Source of the DNA: Mixta sp031457955
GTDB taxonomy: Bacteria; Pseudomonadota; Gammaproteobacteria; Enterobacterales; Enterobacteriaceae
Direction of reading: 5' to 3'
DNA length: 64,000 nt
Assembly: GCF_031457955.1 (NCBI RefSeq)
Contig: NZ_JAVDXN010000001.1
Span: 930,001 to 994,000, forward strand
The notes under the pieces are model-generated. The model ran no database searches. It worked only from the letters and a program-made list of their open reading frames with translations, and was not told the origin of the DNA. Both the position numbers and the translations under genes were made by a program. Shown piece by piece: positions 50,551 through 59,780 of this stretch; positions within the stretch are counted from its first letter, which is position 1, and the number at the start of each line of letters is the position of its first letter.

Positions 50551-53173
50551 GCGTGGAGTCCTTCTGTGAAGGCAGAGCCGCGTTTTGCTCTACCCAGGAT
50601 TGCAAATTATCGCCGAAGCGCAGGCTACGCCATAGCTGGAACAGATTCTCCTGATGACGGTAGTTCAGGTTGACATGCTGATCGCGATTGCTGAAACGGC
50701 TGGTGCCCTTAACCTCCGCCTGCATGATGAGATCGCCGATGGTATTGAGGTTCAGCGTGGCGCGGCTGCGGGAAATGTCCATATAGCGCAGCCAGTCCAG
50801 CGCGGCGCCAGCGGCAATATTGTTTTGGGTAATGGCATCAGCCATCTGTTTATCCAGCCGCAGCGTCAGGTTGCCGCTGTTGGCGATCCAGCCATCTTTT
50901 ACCAGCCAGGGCGAATTATCCAGCCACAGCGGCAGTTCACCGTTGATGCGCCCGGACATGGCGATCTGCTTGGGCTTCAGCGCGGTAATCAACTTGCTGA
51001 GACTGATGTCGCGCAGACGGATCACCGCGGGCTGATGCTGCGGCAATTGCAGCCGTTGCAGGCTCAGGGTGCCGCCCAGCAGCGCCAGACTGACATCGCT
51101 TAGCGTCAACGGGTTATTTTCCTGCCATGGCCAGCTGCCCTGCAGCTGGGCGCTGACGTCATGGATCAAAAACTGATTATGGATGCTGTTGATCTGCAGC
51201 GAAACGGGACCGTGCGTGCCCAGCGACCAGCGGCTCTCATGCAGACGAAACGGCAGAGAAAAGTTAACGCCTTCAATACTGTTATCCGGCATCCACAGGT
51301 CGCCGTTTTGCACTACCCAGTGTCCGCCGGCGGTAAAGCCCTGCTGTTCGGCAGCGGAAAAGGCCACCTGCGCCCGCAGCGTGCCGTCGGTAATCTTCAT
51401 TTTCAGATCGGGACTGAGCAGCGGCTGGAAAACCGTCAGCGACTGTTCCGGCCACCAGGCCTGCCCGCGCAGCCGTTCGCCGTCCCAGCGCCCATTCAGA
51501 CGTACCGGCCCGATCGCCTGCGCCTGCAGGCTGCCATTAAACAGGAAATGCCCCGGGTCGCGGCCCGTCAGCGCCAGCGTCAGGCGCGACGGCGGCAGAT
51601 AACCGCCGCTGTCAAAACGCGTCGCGGCGGCATCCAGCGTCAGTTCACCGTTAAAGGCGGCGCGATCGGCAGCGCGCTGCCAGACCAGCGGCTGCGCCAG
51701 CCGCAGCCGCGGTTGATTTACCGTGGTCATGCCGTAGCGTAGCCGATCAAAACCGGTAGAGAGCGTTGCCAGCGTGAGCGCACTATCCTGCCAGTCACCG
51801 GTGCCCTGCACATCCCATTTAGCCTTCAGCGGCGCCAGATAGCCATCGCCCCAGTAACGCCACGCCCAGCGCCCACTATCGGGCCAGAAATCGCTGGCGC
51901 GCCCATCCAGATGCAGCGTAAAACGCCCTTTTTCACTGTCGTGCGCGCGCAGAATCGCCTGCAAGCGGCCATTAATGCCTAACGCCGACAGGCTAACGCC
52001 CGCCAGCGGCCAGCGTGCTTCGTCCACGTCCAGCGTGGAGAGCAGACGGCCGCGCATACGCAGCAGCGCGCCCGGCGCAATATGCAACTGCGGATTCAGC
52101 AGCGAGCCCTGCAACGTGCCGGGTAGCGAGGCGTAAAACTGCAGCGCCTCCAGCTTGCTCTCGCCGGTCAGGCGCAGCGGCAGCTGGCTGTCGGTCAGGG
52201 ATAACCGCCCCGGCCCCAGCGTCAGGACAATGTTACCTTTGCCGCCGCGCCCTTCCGTCAGCATATTTAACCGTCCGCTGATTTCAGTCGCCTCTAAGCC
52301 CTGCTGCCAGCGATCAAGCGTCAGCGCCACGCCGCCCGCCAGCGGTTGCGCCGCCCACGGCCAGCGCCAGCGGCCATTTTCAATATGGATTTGCTCAGGC
52401 GTAACCCGCCACGGCAACGTCACCAGCGGCTCAGCATCCTGCGGCGTTTGCAGCAGCAGACGCCCCTGCTGCTGCTGCCACGCCAGCGTAAAGCGCAGCG
52501 GATGCGGCACCTGCGCCAGGGTGAAATCGCCGCCAAGCTCGCCGCTTTCCGGCACGCCGTTGGCAAATTCTGTCAGCATCAGCGAACCATGCAGGCTAAC
52601 CGGCTCGCTGAGCACGGGCGTGCGCAGCGTCAGCTGACGCAGCGCCAGTTTCTGTCCGTTTAACTCGGCCAGCAGACGCAGGTTATCGCCCTGATAATCA
52701 AGCCGCTGCACGTCAGAGTTCAGCGTCAGACGCAGCGCGCCCGCCCAGCTTTGGTAAGGATTAATAATGAGCCGTTCAATCGCGACATCGGCGGGCGGCA
52801 GCAACGCCTGCCACTGGGCCAGTGAACGCGGCGCGCTGGCGGATGGCGTAGCGGTGGGCAAACGGCTCAGACAGGCGCTATCCAGCGTCATCCGCTGCGC
52901 CTGCGCTTGCCAGCGCCCGCGCTGATGGCCTAACGAAAGCTGCTGGAGTTCGGCCAGTTGGCAATCCGCGGCCAGATAGCGCACCGCCGGAAAGTGCAGC
53001 ACCCCGTTGCGCCAGCGCGGCGCGGCGTCCAGCGCAATCCGCGTGCCCGCAGGCAGCCAAATCCCTGCCAGCCGCGGCAGCCAGTGCGTTACGCTACTCA
53101 GCAGCGCCAGCACCAGCAGAACCAGCGTCAGCAGCGAGGCCAGAGCAAAAGAGAAGCGCCGACGCATTGCCAT
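50540..53173 (-). CDS. ydbH: AsmA-like intermembrane lipid-transport protein YdbH
   Basis: 877-aa protein with one N-terminal membrane anchor (residues about 5-30) and a long beta-rich periplasmic body typical of the AsmA-like/TamB superfamily. The C-terminal part contains the conserved LSLQRLQLPQHQPAVIRLRD and AIMSGRINGELPLWL-like DUF748/YdbH signature (here KQIAMSGRINGELPLWLDN). With TamB and YhdP it moves phospholipids to the outer membrane. Head of ydbH-ynbE-ydbL, divergent from ldhA, as in E. coli. Confidence 0.93.
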   Translation of the reverse strand: MAMRRRFSFALASLLTLVLLVLALLSSVTHWLPRLAGIWLPAGTRIALDAAPRWRNGVLHFPAVRYLAADCQLAELQQLSLGHQRGRWQAQAQRMTLDSACLSRLPTATPSASAPRSLAQWQALLPPADVAIERLIINPYQSWAGALRLTLNSDVQRLDYQGDNLRLLAELNGQKLALRQLTLRTPVLSEPVSLHGSLMLTEFANGVPESGELGGDFTLAQVPHPLRFTLAWQQQQGRLLLQTPQDAEPLVTLPWRVTPEQIHIENGRWRWPWAAQPLAGGVALTLDRWQQGLEATEISGRLNMLTEGRGGKGNIVLTLGPGRLSLTDSQLPLRLTGESKLEALQFYASLPGTLQGSLLNPQLHIAPGALLRMRGRLLSTLDVDEARWPLAGVSLSALGINGRLQAILRAHDSEKGRFTLHLDGRASDFWPDSGRWAWRYWGDGYLAPLKAKWDVQGTGDWQDSALTLATLSTGFDRLRYGMTTVNQPRLRLAQPLVWQRAADRAAFNGELTLDAAATRFDSGGYLPPSRLTLALTGRDPGHFLFNGSLQAQAIGPVRLNGRWDGERLRGQAWWPEQSLTVFQPLLSPDLKMKITDGTLRAQVAFSAAEQQGFTAGGHWVVQNGDLWMPDNSIEGVNFSLPFRLHESRWSLGTHGPVSLQINSIHNQFLIHDVSAQLQGSWPWQENNPLTLSDVSLALLGGTLSLQRLQLPQHQPAVIRLRDISLSKLITALKPKQIAMSGRINGELPLWLDNSPWLVKDGWIANSGNLTLRLDKQMADAITQNNIAAGAALDWLRYMDISRSRATLNLNTIGDLIMQAEVKGTSRFSNRDQHVNLNYRHQENLFQLWRSLRFGDNLQSWVEQNAALPSQKDSTHEN

Positions 53174-53354
53174 AACGGTCCTGTTCTGTAGAAAAATCCT
53201 GGCGGCTATGATGGCATGTTCATTAACGCGGGTGAAGGTTTCGCTACGCTTTTCTATGTGCGTGCAGCGCCCGGCGCGTAGCCAGTAGATTAAAGGTTAC
53301 GCCGCAGGTCTCTCCGTCTAGAATGAATGAAGAGACAATAATAAGGAGTCGATA

Positions 53355-54347
53355 ATGAAGCTTGCGGTCTACAGCACTAAACAGTACGACAAAAAATATC
53401 TCGATCACGTTAATGAACGCTTTGGTTTCGAGATTGAATATTTTGACTTTCTGCTTACCGAGCGTACCGCGATTAACGCCGACGATTGTGAAGCGGTTTG
53501 TATTTTCGTTAACGATGATGCCAGCCGTCCGGTGCTGGAGATCCTTAGCGCCCAGGGTGTCAAAATTATCGCGTTACGCTGCGCGGGTTTTAATAACGTG
53601 GATTTAGCGGCAGCGGCCGAGCTGGGCCTGAAAGTGGTACGTGTGCCGGCCTACTCGCCGGAAGCGGTGGCGGAACATGCGGTGGGCATGATGATGACGC
53701 TTAACCGCCGTATTCATCGCGCTTACCAGCGCACCCGCGACGCCAACTTCTCGCTGGAAGGATTAATCGGCTTTAATATGCATGGCCGTACCGCTGGCGT
53801 GGTCGGCACCGGCAAAATCGGTATCGCGACGCTGCGTATTCTGAAAGGTTTCGGTATGCGGCTGCTGGCGTTCGATCCTTACCCGAATCCGCAGGCGCTG
53901 GATCTGGGGGCGGAATATGTCGATATTAAAACGCTGTTTAAAGAGTCCGACGTGATTACCCTGCACTGTCCGTTAACGGCAGATAACCATCATTTACTGG
54001 ATGCCAACGCCTTTAACCAGATGAAAGATGGCGTGATGATCATCAACACCAGCCGTGGCAAGCTGGTGGATTCCCAGGCGGCGATCGAAGCGTTAAAGCA
54101 GCAGAAAATCGGTTCGCTCGGCATGGACGTGTATGAAAACGAACGCGATCTGTTCTTTGAAGATAAATCCAACGACGTGATTCAGGATGATGTCTTCCGT
54201 CGTCTTTCCGCCTGCCATAACGTGCTGTTCACCGGCCATCAGGCATTTTTAACCGCAGAGGCGCTGACCGCCATTTCTGAAACCACGCTCTCAAACCTGC
54301 AGCAGCTGGCAAAAGGCGAGGCCTGCCCAAACGAGGTCAGTGCGTAA
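53355..54347 (+). CDS. ldhA: Fermentative D-lactate dehydrogenase
   Basis: 330-aa NAD-dependent D-2-hydroxyacid dehydrogenase that reduces pyruvate to D-lactate during fermentation. Opens MKLAVYSTKQYDKKYLDHVN. NAD motif GVVGTGKIG, substrate Arg in INTSRGKLVDSQ, catalytic Glu in DVYENERDLFFED and His in FTGHQAFLTAEAL. Start behind AAGGAG. Confidence 0.97.
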   Translation: MKLAVYSTKQYDKKYLDHVNERFGFEIEYFDFLLTERTAINADDCEAVCIFVNDDASRPVLEILSAQGVKIIALRCAGFNNVDLAAAAELGLKVVRVPAYSPEAVAEHAVGMMMTLNRRIHRAYQRTRDANFSLEGLIGFNMHGRTAGVVGTGKIGIATLRILKGFGMRLLAFDPYPNPQALDLGAEYVDIKTLFKESDVITLHCPLTADNHHLLDANAFNQMKDGVMIINTSRGKLVDSQAAIEALKQQKIGSLGMDVYENERDLFFEDKSNDVIQDDVFRRLSACHNVLFTGHQAFLTAEALTAISETTLSNLQQLAKGEACPNEVSA

Positions 54348-54381
54348 TGCTGTCGGCTGGTGAGTTATGCGCGCCAGCCGT

Positions 54382-54654
54382 TTAAAAGCGTGCGCAGCTG
54401 CCGCTTTCCAGCGCGCTTTCATTACAGCGACGCCCGTTGGCTAACTGGCACATGCCCGCGCTGCTGCCATCCAGCTGACGTGAAAACGCCAGCGTTCCGC
54501 CTGCGCTGGCGCAGTTGCTTTCCGCCAGTGAAGACATGCTGACTCTGGGCGGAACGTGCGCGGCGGTGGCCTGTTGCGGCGGTTCGTTATCGCTGTTGCT
54601 GCATGCGCTAAGCAGCAGAGCAGCGCCAGCAAGCAGAAAAGTGGCGGCTTTCAT
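54382..54654 (-). CDS. DUF333 lipoprotein
   Basis: 90-aa lipoprotein. The signal peptide (MKAATFLLAGAALLLSAC) ends in the lipobox LSAC. The mature domain follows the DUF333 pattern: NCASAGGTLAFSR, then GMCQLANGRRCNESALESGS and a final Cys, with four Cys that could pair. Family members such as YoaF are sometimes labelled putative hemolysins without proof. The ATG at 54654 starts the signal peptide. It converges on ldhA. Role unknown. Confidence 0.85.
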   Translation of the reverse strand: MKAATFLLAGAALLLSACSNSDNEPPQQATAAHVPPRVSMSSLAESNCASAGGTLAFSRQLDGSSAGMCQLANGRRCNESALESGSCARF

Positions 54655-55048
54655 GGGTTGGGCTCCGGGCATTGTAGGGGTGAAGGCTTCGCCAGCATAA
54701 GCGACGTTTATCCATGCGTCGAGTGTTGAAACATCTTTTTACGTTATTTCCCCGTTAGAAAGTCACCAGGAATTGTCTCGTTTCGCTTAAAGAATTAGCC
54801 GAAATATCAAGTGTAAGCCGTTACCTACTGCACGATATTCTCGACCAGTACGAAAAGCATCTGCATTTTTTACACGTTGTGCGCTAATCGCCTCTCTGGT
54901 CTAACCAGCGCCAAGGCCGACAGAGCAACCTGTCGGCCTTCTTTGTTCTGCGCCCTATTGCCTCAGCAGACAGCTTGTGCCAGAAGCGGACGTTAGCCTG
55001 TTACATTCGGTTCTTCGGATTACCGGAGAATCAATGAATTACGCGCTA
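54655..55048. other. Intergenic region between DUF333 lipoprotein and zinT
   Basis: About 394 bp. It contains a 36-codon open stretch without a start codon (54780-54887, reading SLKELAEISSVSRYLLHDIL and more) followed by a hairpin at 54913-54940. This could be a gene remnant or an unannotated small transcript; no complete gene is visible. Confidence 0.4.
54913..54946 (+). terminator. Orphan terminator-like hairpin
   Basis: AAGGCCGACAG pairs with CTGTCGGCCTT around a 6-nt loop, followed by CTTTGTT on the plus strand. There is no intact plus-strand gene immediately upstream. Confidence 0.55.
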
Positions 55049-55690
55049 TTAATGATGAAGAAGGTCATGAACGACATTTTCTTTTGTCATTTGATAAGGG
55101 AAAAATGTCGGCCAGTTTTCCAGCTCGGTAAAGAGAGCCTCTTGCGATACGTTGCCAGTAAAAATATGGTAATGCGTTGATTTACGCGGGGCGATAATGT
55201 GATCGCTAAACTGGACAAATTTTGGTGCCTCGCTTTTTTTATCGCTGCATTCAAACAAATAGCGAACACCTCTTTTACCTGACACGTAATTGAGAATTTT
55301 GTACCCTTTATAGTCATATTTACAGGAACTGGCTTTCCCGTTCACGGTAAATTCCATCACGCCGTCTTCAATGCCGATGTCGGTAATATCACTGGCATAG
55401 CCTGTTAAATAATAATTTTTAATATCTTCAAAGGATTTTTCTTTGTCCGCTTCAGCCTTTTTTTGAAAAACAACATCCAGACTCCCGTCTTTGGCATACG
55501 GGTAAACAGACTGCCACACGCCATCCCAGTCAGAAAGCTGTCGATCTTTGACATCGGCCGTAGCAAAAATGCCATTTGCGGCACTTTCTTCTTGCTTAGT
55601 CATGGGAACACCGTGCGAATGATGACCATGTGAAAAGGCTTGTGAACTAAAAGCTAACCCGAGCAGCACCAAACAACCTTTAATTTTCAT
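55049..55690 (-). CDS. zinT: Periplasmic zinc-binding protein ZinT
   Basis: 213 aa. A signal peptide (to about residue 20) is followed by the His-rich HGHHSHGVPMTKQEE, then LSDWDGVWQSVYPYAKDGSL and the C-terminal HYHIFTGN and DLLHH, which hold the metal ligands of the YodA/ZinT family. It scavenges zinc in the periplasm and hands it to ZnuA during zinc starvation. A Zur box lies 29 bp upstream of the ATG. Confidence 0.95.
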   Translation of the reverse strand: MKIKGCLVLLGLAFSSQAFSHGHHSHGVPMTKQEESAANGIFATADVKDRQLSDWDGVWQSVYPYAKDGSLDVVFQKKAEADKEKSFEDIKNYYLTGYASDITDIGIEDGVMEFTVNGKASSCKYDYKGYKILNYVSGKRGVRYLFECSDKKSEAPKFVQFSDHIIAPRKSTHYHIFTGNVSQEALFTELENWPTFFPYQMTKENVVHDLLHH

Positions 55691-55718
55691 AAATGTAAAT
55701 CCACCTTGGCTTAATTTA

Positions 55719-55733
55719 CGTTATAACATAACA
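55719..55733 (-). promoter_or_regulatory. Zur box of zinT
   Basis: On the minus strand TGTTATGTTATAACG differs from the Zur core TGTTATANTATAACA at two bases, and includes the inner palindrome GTTATAACATAAC on the plus strand. The place just upstream of zinT fits Zur repression. Confidence 0.75.
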
Positions 55734-55906
55734 TAAAAAGTAAGCGGGTGTTACATCTGGTTCCATTTGCGCCTGAAAAAAAGCGTCAAAATGGCATGCG
55801 AACGTGAAGTTAACAGGACATACCAGCTCCTTCGTAAGGCAATGGCGATGACTCAGAGCATAGGTACCGCCGTTGCGCTGATAAGACAAAACTCATCGCC
55901 AGATAT

Positions 55907-56248
55907 TCAGTGGGTACCATCACGCTGAGTTTCTCTACTGCGCGCGTATTCGCGGTTAGCATTTCCCCACTCGCAGAGAGGCTGTAGAGCATGCGCAAGC
56001 GATTTTCCAAAATCGGTGATGGCGTATTCCACTTTGGGCGGCACTTCCCTGAAATCGTGTCTTAACACGATGCCATCTTCTGTTAAGTCTTTGAGTTGCT
56101 GTATCAATACTTTTTCACTAATGCCTTCAGCGAGACGTTTAAGTTCACCAAACCGGCGTGGACTGAATTGCAGATGAAACAAAAGGATAGGTTTCCATTT
56201 ACCACCGATATAACGCAGAGCCACATCAAGACCACAAACGGGTTCCAT
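55907..56248 (-). CDS. HxlR-family transcriptional regulator (1)
   Basis: 113-aa winged-helix protein of the HxlR family (PVCGLDVALRYIGGKWKPIL, then FGELKRLAEGISEKVLIQQL and VPPKVEYAITDFG). The Cys near residue 5 is at the place where redox-sensing members such as YodB carry their sensor Cys. It is divergent from an SDR oxidoreductase; the TACC-N4-GGTA inverted repeat lies between them, 19 nt from its ATG. It probably represses both genes until an electrophile or quinone modifies the Cys, by analogy. Confidence 0.9.
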   Translation of the reverse strand: MEPVCGLDVALRYIGGKWKPILLFHLQFSPRRFGELKRLAEGISEKVLIQQLKDLTEDGIVLRHDFREVPPKVEYAITDFGKSLAHALQPLCEWGNANREYARSRETQRDGTH

Positions 56249-56267
56249 TTACTTCTCCTCTTACACA

Positions 56268-56279
56268 TACCTTTTGGTA
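56268..56279. promoter_or_regulatory. Probable HxlR operator (copy 1)
   Basis: TACCTTTTGGTA, an inverted repeat with 4-bp arms, lies between HxlR gene 1 and the SDR gene. Its reverse complement TACCAAAAGGTA recurs at 60945-60956 upstream of HxlR gene 2, in the same orientation relative to the regulator. Confidence 0.7.
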
Positions 56280-56345
56280 GGTACTATTATATATGAAAGT
56301 ATAACGTTACCATGATTTTTCCCTCCTTTATCAGGAAATAAAAAT

Positions 56346-57095
56346 ATGGGTAAGCTTGAAGGAAAAGTGGTTGTGATTACCGGTGCTAACAGCGGAATCG
56401 GTCTGGCATCGGCTAAACGTTTTGCGGCTGAGGGTGCGCAGGTTTTTATGACGGGACGACGTGTACGTGAGCTGGAAGCAGCCGTTGCTGAAGTAGGGTC
56501 TGACGCAATCGGTATACCCTGCGACATCTCAAAATTACACGAACTGGATAGGTTGTTTGATGAAGTTCAGCGTAAGGCTGGACGCATTGATGTCCTGTTT
56601 GCCAACGCCGGAGGCGGAGATTTTGCCCCCCTGACGACGGTGACCGAAGAGCATTACGACCGCATCTTTGATACCAATGTTAAAGGAACGCTTTTTACCG
56701 TACAGAAAGCGCTACCTTTGCTGAAAGATGGCGCCTCCGTCATTTTGACCGGCTCAACCAGCGCAACCACCGGCGTAGCGGAATTCAGCGTCTATAGCGC
56801 CAGTAAAGCGGCCGTGCGTAGTTTTGCCCGTGCCTGGATCCTTGAGCTGGCTCCACGGAAAATTCGGGTTAACGTCCTGGTGCCTGGCGCCACTTCAACA
56901 CCGGGCTGGCATGGTCTTTCTCCTGACGAGAAATTTAACAGTGAAATGATACGCGCCGTAGAAGCCACCACGCCGCTGGGACGTCTGGCGGAGCCTTCAG
57001 AGATTGCTGCCGCTGCACTGTTCCTGGCTTCAGATGAAAGCAGCTTCGTTAACGGCAGCGAACTGTTTGTTGATGGCGGATCAGCGCAAATCTGA
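56346..57095 (+). CDS. Short-chain dehydrogenase/reductase
   Basis: 249-aa classical SDR. NAD(P)-binding GANSGIG, an Arg pair (TGRRV) after strand 2 that suggests NADPH preference, NAGGG, the catalytic Ser in LTGSTSATT and YSASK. The C-terminus is FVNGSELFVDGGSAQ. The substrate is unknown. Divergent from HxlR gene 1 and most likely its target; similar SDR-HxlR pairs respond to quinones or aldehydes. Confidence 0.9.
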   Translation: MGKLEGKVVVITGANSGIGLASAKRFAAEGAQVFMTGRRVRELEAAVAEVGSDAIGIPCDISKLHELDRLFDEVQRKAGRIDVLFANAGGGDFAPLTTVTEEHYDRIFDTNVKGTLFTVQKALPLLKDGASVILTGSTSATTGVAEFSVYSASKAAVRSFARAWILELAPRKIRVNVLVPGATSTPGWHGLSPDEKFNSEMIRAVEATTPLGRLAEPSEIAAAALFLASDESSFVNGSELFVDGGSAQI

Positions 57096-57124
57096 GCATC
57101 AACCGTACCAGGAATGAACGAAAA

Positions 57125-57145
57125 AAAGGCCCGCAAAGGGCCTTT
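57125..57145. terminator. Terminator between SDR and aldehyde dehydrogenase genes
   Basis: AAAGGCCC-GCAAA-GGGCCTTT, with A-rich sequence on both sides, lies after the SDR stop and before the converging ALDH gene. Confidence 0.7.
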
Positions 57146-57216
57146 GAAAAAGGTGCAATGGGCGCGGCGTTCCGCTGGCGGGGCCGGTGACATCAGGCTG
57201 CCGGCCCGTCACAGAA

Positions 57217-58533
57217 TCAGGCGGTGCGCTTCACGCGCAGAGATTTCGGATGGGTAAATGCCTCATAAGAGTATTTACCGTGATAGTGGCCCAGACCGGA
57301 TGTACCCACGCCGCCAAACGGCAGGTAGGGAGAGAACGCATGCAGCATCATGGCGTTCACGCCCGCGTCGCCGGACGGGATCTGGTCAATTACTTCGCGC
57401 GCAGCCTCGACATCTGCGGTGAATACGTAAGTCGCCAGCGGCTTCGGATGATACTTATTGATGTTCGCCGCTACCTCACGGATGTCGCTGTAGCTCAGCA
57501 CCGGATAGATTGGGGCAAACAGCTCTCTTTCCATTAGGCTGTCCTGGAAATCCACGTTGTCCACGATGGCTGGGCCAAAGTAGCGGCTGTCACGGTTGGA
57601 TTCACCACGGAACACAATGTTGCCACGGGATTTGCCCAGCATCTCTTCCAGCGCGTCGAACTGACGGGTGGTAATGATTTTTCCATTATTACCGGCCTTT
57701 GTGTAGCGCGGCGCCAGCGTGTCACGCAGCTTCGTGACCAGTTTGTCTTTGATGCTTTCGTGCGCGTAAATATAATCGGGGGCCACGCAGGTCTGTCCGC
57801 TATTCATCATGCGGGCAAACACCAGTTCCTCTACCGCGTTGTCCAGGTCTGCGTCTTCCATGATAATCGCTGGCGACTTACCGCCCAGCTCCAGGACAAC
57901 CGGCGTCAGGTTTTTCGCCGCCGCCTGCATCACGATTTTGCCGACCTGCGGGCTGCCAGTGAAGAAAATCATGTCGAACGGCAGGGAGAGCAAATACTCG
58001 TTCTCGTCACGCGCACCCTGAAAAACGTGAATGTAAGAGGCGTCAAAAGTGTTGTTGACGATATCCTCAATCACGCGGGAAGTTTCCGGAGTGGCTTCCG
58101 ACGGCTTGATGATGGACGTGTTGCCGCCAATGATGGCGCCAATCAGCGGGCCGGCAAACAGGTAAACCGGATAGTTGAACGGCACCACGATGTAGGTCAC
58201 GCCAAAGGATTCACGGGTAATTGAGCTTTCGGTGTCGCCCAGTACGGCGGGGCTCGGCACACGCTCTTCTTTTTCCCATTCCGCCAGGTGCTCAATGGCG
58301 AAGTCGATTTCATCAATAATAGGATTGATTTCGCCCATGTCCACGCCTTCGTGGCTGCGGCCAAGATCTTTTTCCATCGCGTCATAAATCTGCTCTTTAT
58401 GCGCCAGAATAGCGGCTTTCAATTTTTTCAGCTGCGTAACTTTAAAATCATGGCCTTGGGTATTGCCGCTCAGGAAGCTGGCTTTCTGCGATGCAAATAC
58501 GTTATCAACGCTCTGTTTGAAATGCTCGTTCAC
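57217..58533 (-). CDS. Aldehyde dehydrogenase (class 3-like)
   Basis: 438-aa NAD(P)-dependent aldehyde dehydrogenase of the shorter, ALDH3-like type. Landmarks: VVPFNYPVYLFAGPLIGAII, the cofactor motif FFTGSPQVGK, Glu in LELGGKSPAII, catalytic Cys in NSGQTCVAPDYIY and FGGVGTSGLGHYHGKYSYEA near the end. The start is GTG (58531-58533) behind GGAG. Substrate is undetermined; its neighbours suggest detoxification of reactive aldehydes. No obvious operator matching the HxlR motif precedes it. Confidence 0.9.
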   Translation of the reverse strand: MNEHFKQSVDNVFASQKASFLSGNTQGHDFKVTQLKKLKAAILAHKEQIYDAMEKDLGRSHEGVDMGEINPIIDEIDFAIEHLAEWEKEERVPSPAVLGDTESSITRESFGVTYIVVPFNYPVYLFAGPLIGAIIGGNTSIIKPSEATPETSRVIEDIVNNTFDASYIHVFQGARDENEYLLSLPFDMIFFTGSPQVGKIVMQAAAKNLTPVVLELGGKSPAIIMEDADLDNAVEELVFARMMNSGQTCVAPDYIYAHESIKDKLVTKLRDTLAPRYTKAGNNGKIITTRQFDALEEMLGKSRGNIVFRGESNRDSRYFGPAIVDNVDFQDSLMERELFAPIYPVLSYSDIREVAANINKYHPKPLATYVFTADVEAAREVIDQIPSGDAGVNAMMLHAFSPYLPFGGVGTSGLGHYHGKYSYEAFTHPKSLRVKRTA

Positions 58534-59280
58534 TTTTAACTCCGGCCTTTAATAAGGCATTGTGTTATTAAATAAATCCGTTCCGGGCAGGTGAGGCGGT
58601 TAAAACCGGATCGGACTTTATTACTAAAATGTGGGTTGTTTATTACTTCCCCCGCCCGACAGGAAGGTGGGATATAACCATCCTTTACCAGGCGCTCGCG
58701 GAAAAATAACGCCCCCCGTTTCGTTGCAGTGGAAGCATCCTAAGCGGAACTGATTATTGTAGCAAGTACGGTATATTTTATACGCCAGTGAACATTTGTT
58801 TAGTGAGGATATAAAAGGTAACGTAGTTACCCGCTAAAAAACAGGGTGAAACTTAGTGGGCTTTTGAAATGGCCCTGAATAAAATATCTTATTTATCAAT
58901 AATTTGATTGCTAACCCATCACCGATCACGGCAAGGGCACTCATAATTTCCAGAACAAAACAAAGAAAAAAACCTCCCTGAGACGAAAAAGCAAGGACGC
59001 TAAAAAAGCATAAAAGGTTAAACCCGCTGGCGTTAAAAAAGGGGGAGCGTTAATAATAAAAAAAGCGAAAGTCTTTACGAGAAAAGGATGCAAAAAAACA
59101 GGTTTTTTTCCGGAAATAACCCCCCTGTCAGACATCATAGGTTTCGCCAGTTAAAGCGATTAGTTTCGCGACGAAATCAAGCGCATTTACTGCTAACAAT
59201 AAACAGTAACCGCCACCGTAAAATAATATGCATCGGTGGCTACCCCTGCCGACTTATTAACAGAACCCCGGAAAAAACAA
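58534..59280. other. Long AT-rich intergenic region with A-tracts
   Basis: About 750 bp with no credible gene; a 65-codon minus-strand frame at 58941-59138 lacks a ribosome-binding site and is biased by poly-A/T runs. Between about 58960 and 59100 there are eight A-runs of 4-7 bases, many 10-24 bp apart, which would bend the DNA. It precedes the DUF1471 gene. Confidence 0.5.
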
Positions 59281-59490
59281 ATGAAAAACAAATTTATGCT
59301 TGTCGCTGCTTCAACGATCTTATTAACGATGTCCGCACCCAGCCTGGCGCGCAGTATTGCCGTCACGTCAGACACGCTTGAGGCGGCAGAAGCATTAATT
59401 GCAGAAAAGGCACGTCAGCTTGGCGCGCAGTACAAAATTACTGAAGCGAATATGCGTAATCGTGTTCATATGACCGCTAAGCTGTACTGA
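59281..59490 (+). CDS. Small DUF1471 (YhcN/BhsA-like) periplasmic protein
   Basis: 69-aa secreted protein. A signal peptide (MKNKFMLVAASTILLTMSAP, cleaved near SLA) precedes one DUF1471 domain: DTLEAAEALIAEKARQLGAQ, then YKITEANMRNRVHMTAKLY, the typical single-domain ending. Family members (BhsA, McbA, YhcN) respond to acid, peroxide or envelope stress. Start ATG 59281; a ribosome-binding site (GGAA) is present. A strong terminator follows. Confidence 0.85.
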   Translation: MKNKFMLVAASTILLTMSAPSLARSIAVTSDTLEAAEALIAEKARQLGAQYKITEANMRNRVHMTAKLY

Positions 59491-59512
59491 TATTTAACGC
59501 ACAGCTGCGCAA

Positions 59513-59538
59513 GGCCGCCTCGGGGCGGTCTTTTTTTT
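59513..59538 (+). terminator. Terminator of the DUF1471 gene
   Basis: GGCCGCC pairs with GGCGGTC and is followed by eight T. Confidence 0.85.
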
Positions 59539-59647
59539 GCTCGTATAACAGGAAGCGCTGAACGGACGTCAGAAAAATACAGACAGGAGGGGGCCAGCCG
59601 AACAGACAGCGTAATGAACCGGGGGATAACAGGCTGACTGACAGCAA

Positions 59648-59682
59648 TAAAAAAAGCCCCTGTCCGTGGAGCGGGCAGAGGC
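59648..59682 (-). terminator. Terminator downstream of the OYE gene
   Basis: On the minus strand GCCTCTG...CAGGGGC forms a stem followed by TTTTTTTT, about 100 bp after the stop of the flavin oxidoreductase gene. Confidence 0.7.
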
Positions 59683-59780
59683 AACAGCAAGCAGGTAACG
59701 TTTTATAGTGGTTTTAAAGGGGGTAAATCAGGCACATCTGACCTCGGGACCGGTTTCACCACCGGCCCCAGGGCGGCGAC

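Noticed and set aside
55010..55024. Second RstA-like motif (TACATTCGGTT)
   Set aside because: It matches only the first 11 of 14 positions, inside the region at the zinT end with no suitable downstream gene.
58941..59138. 65-codon minus-strand frame in the A-tract region
   Set aside because: Phe/Leu-rich only because it reads poly-T; no ribosome-binding site, so explained by base composition.
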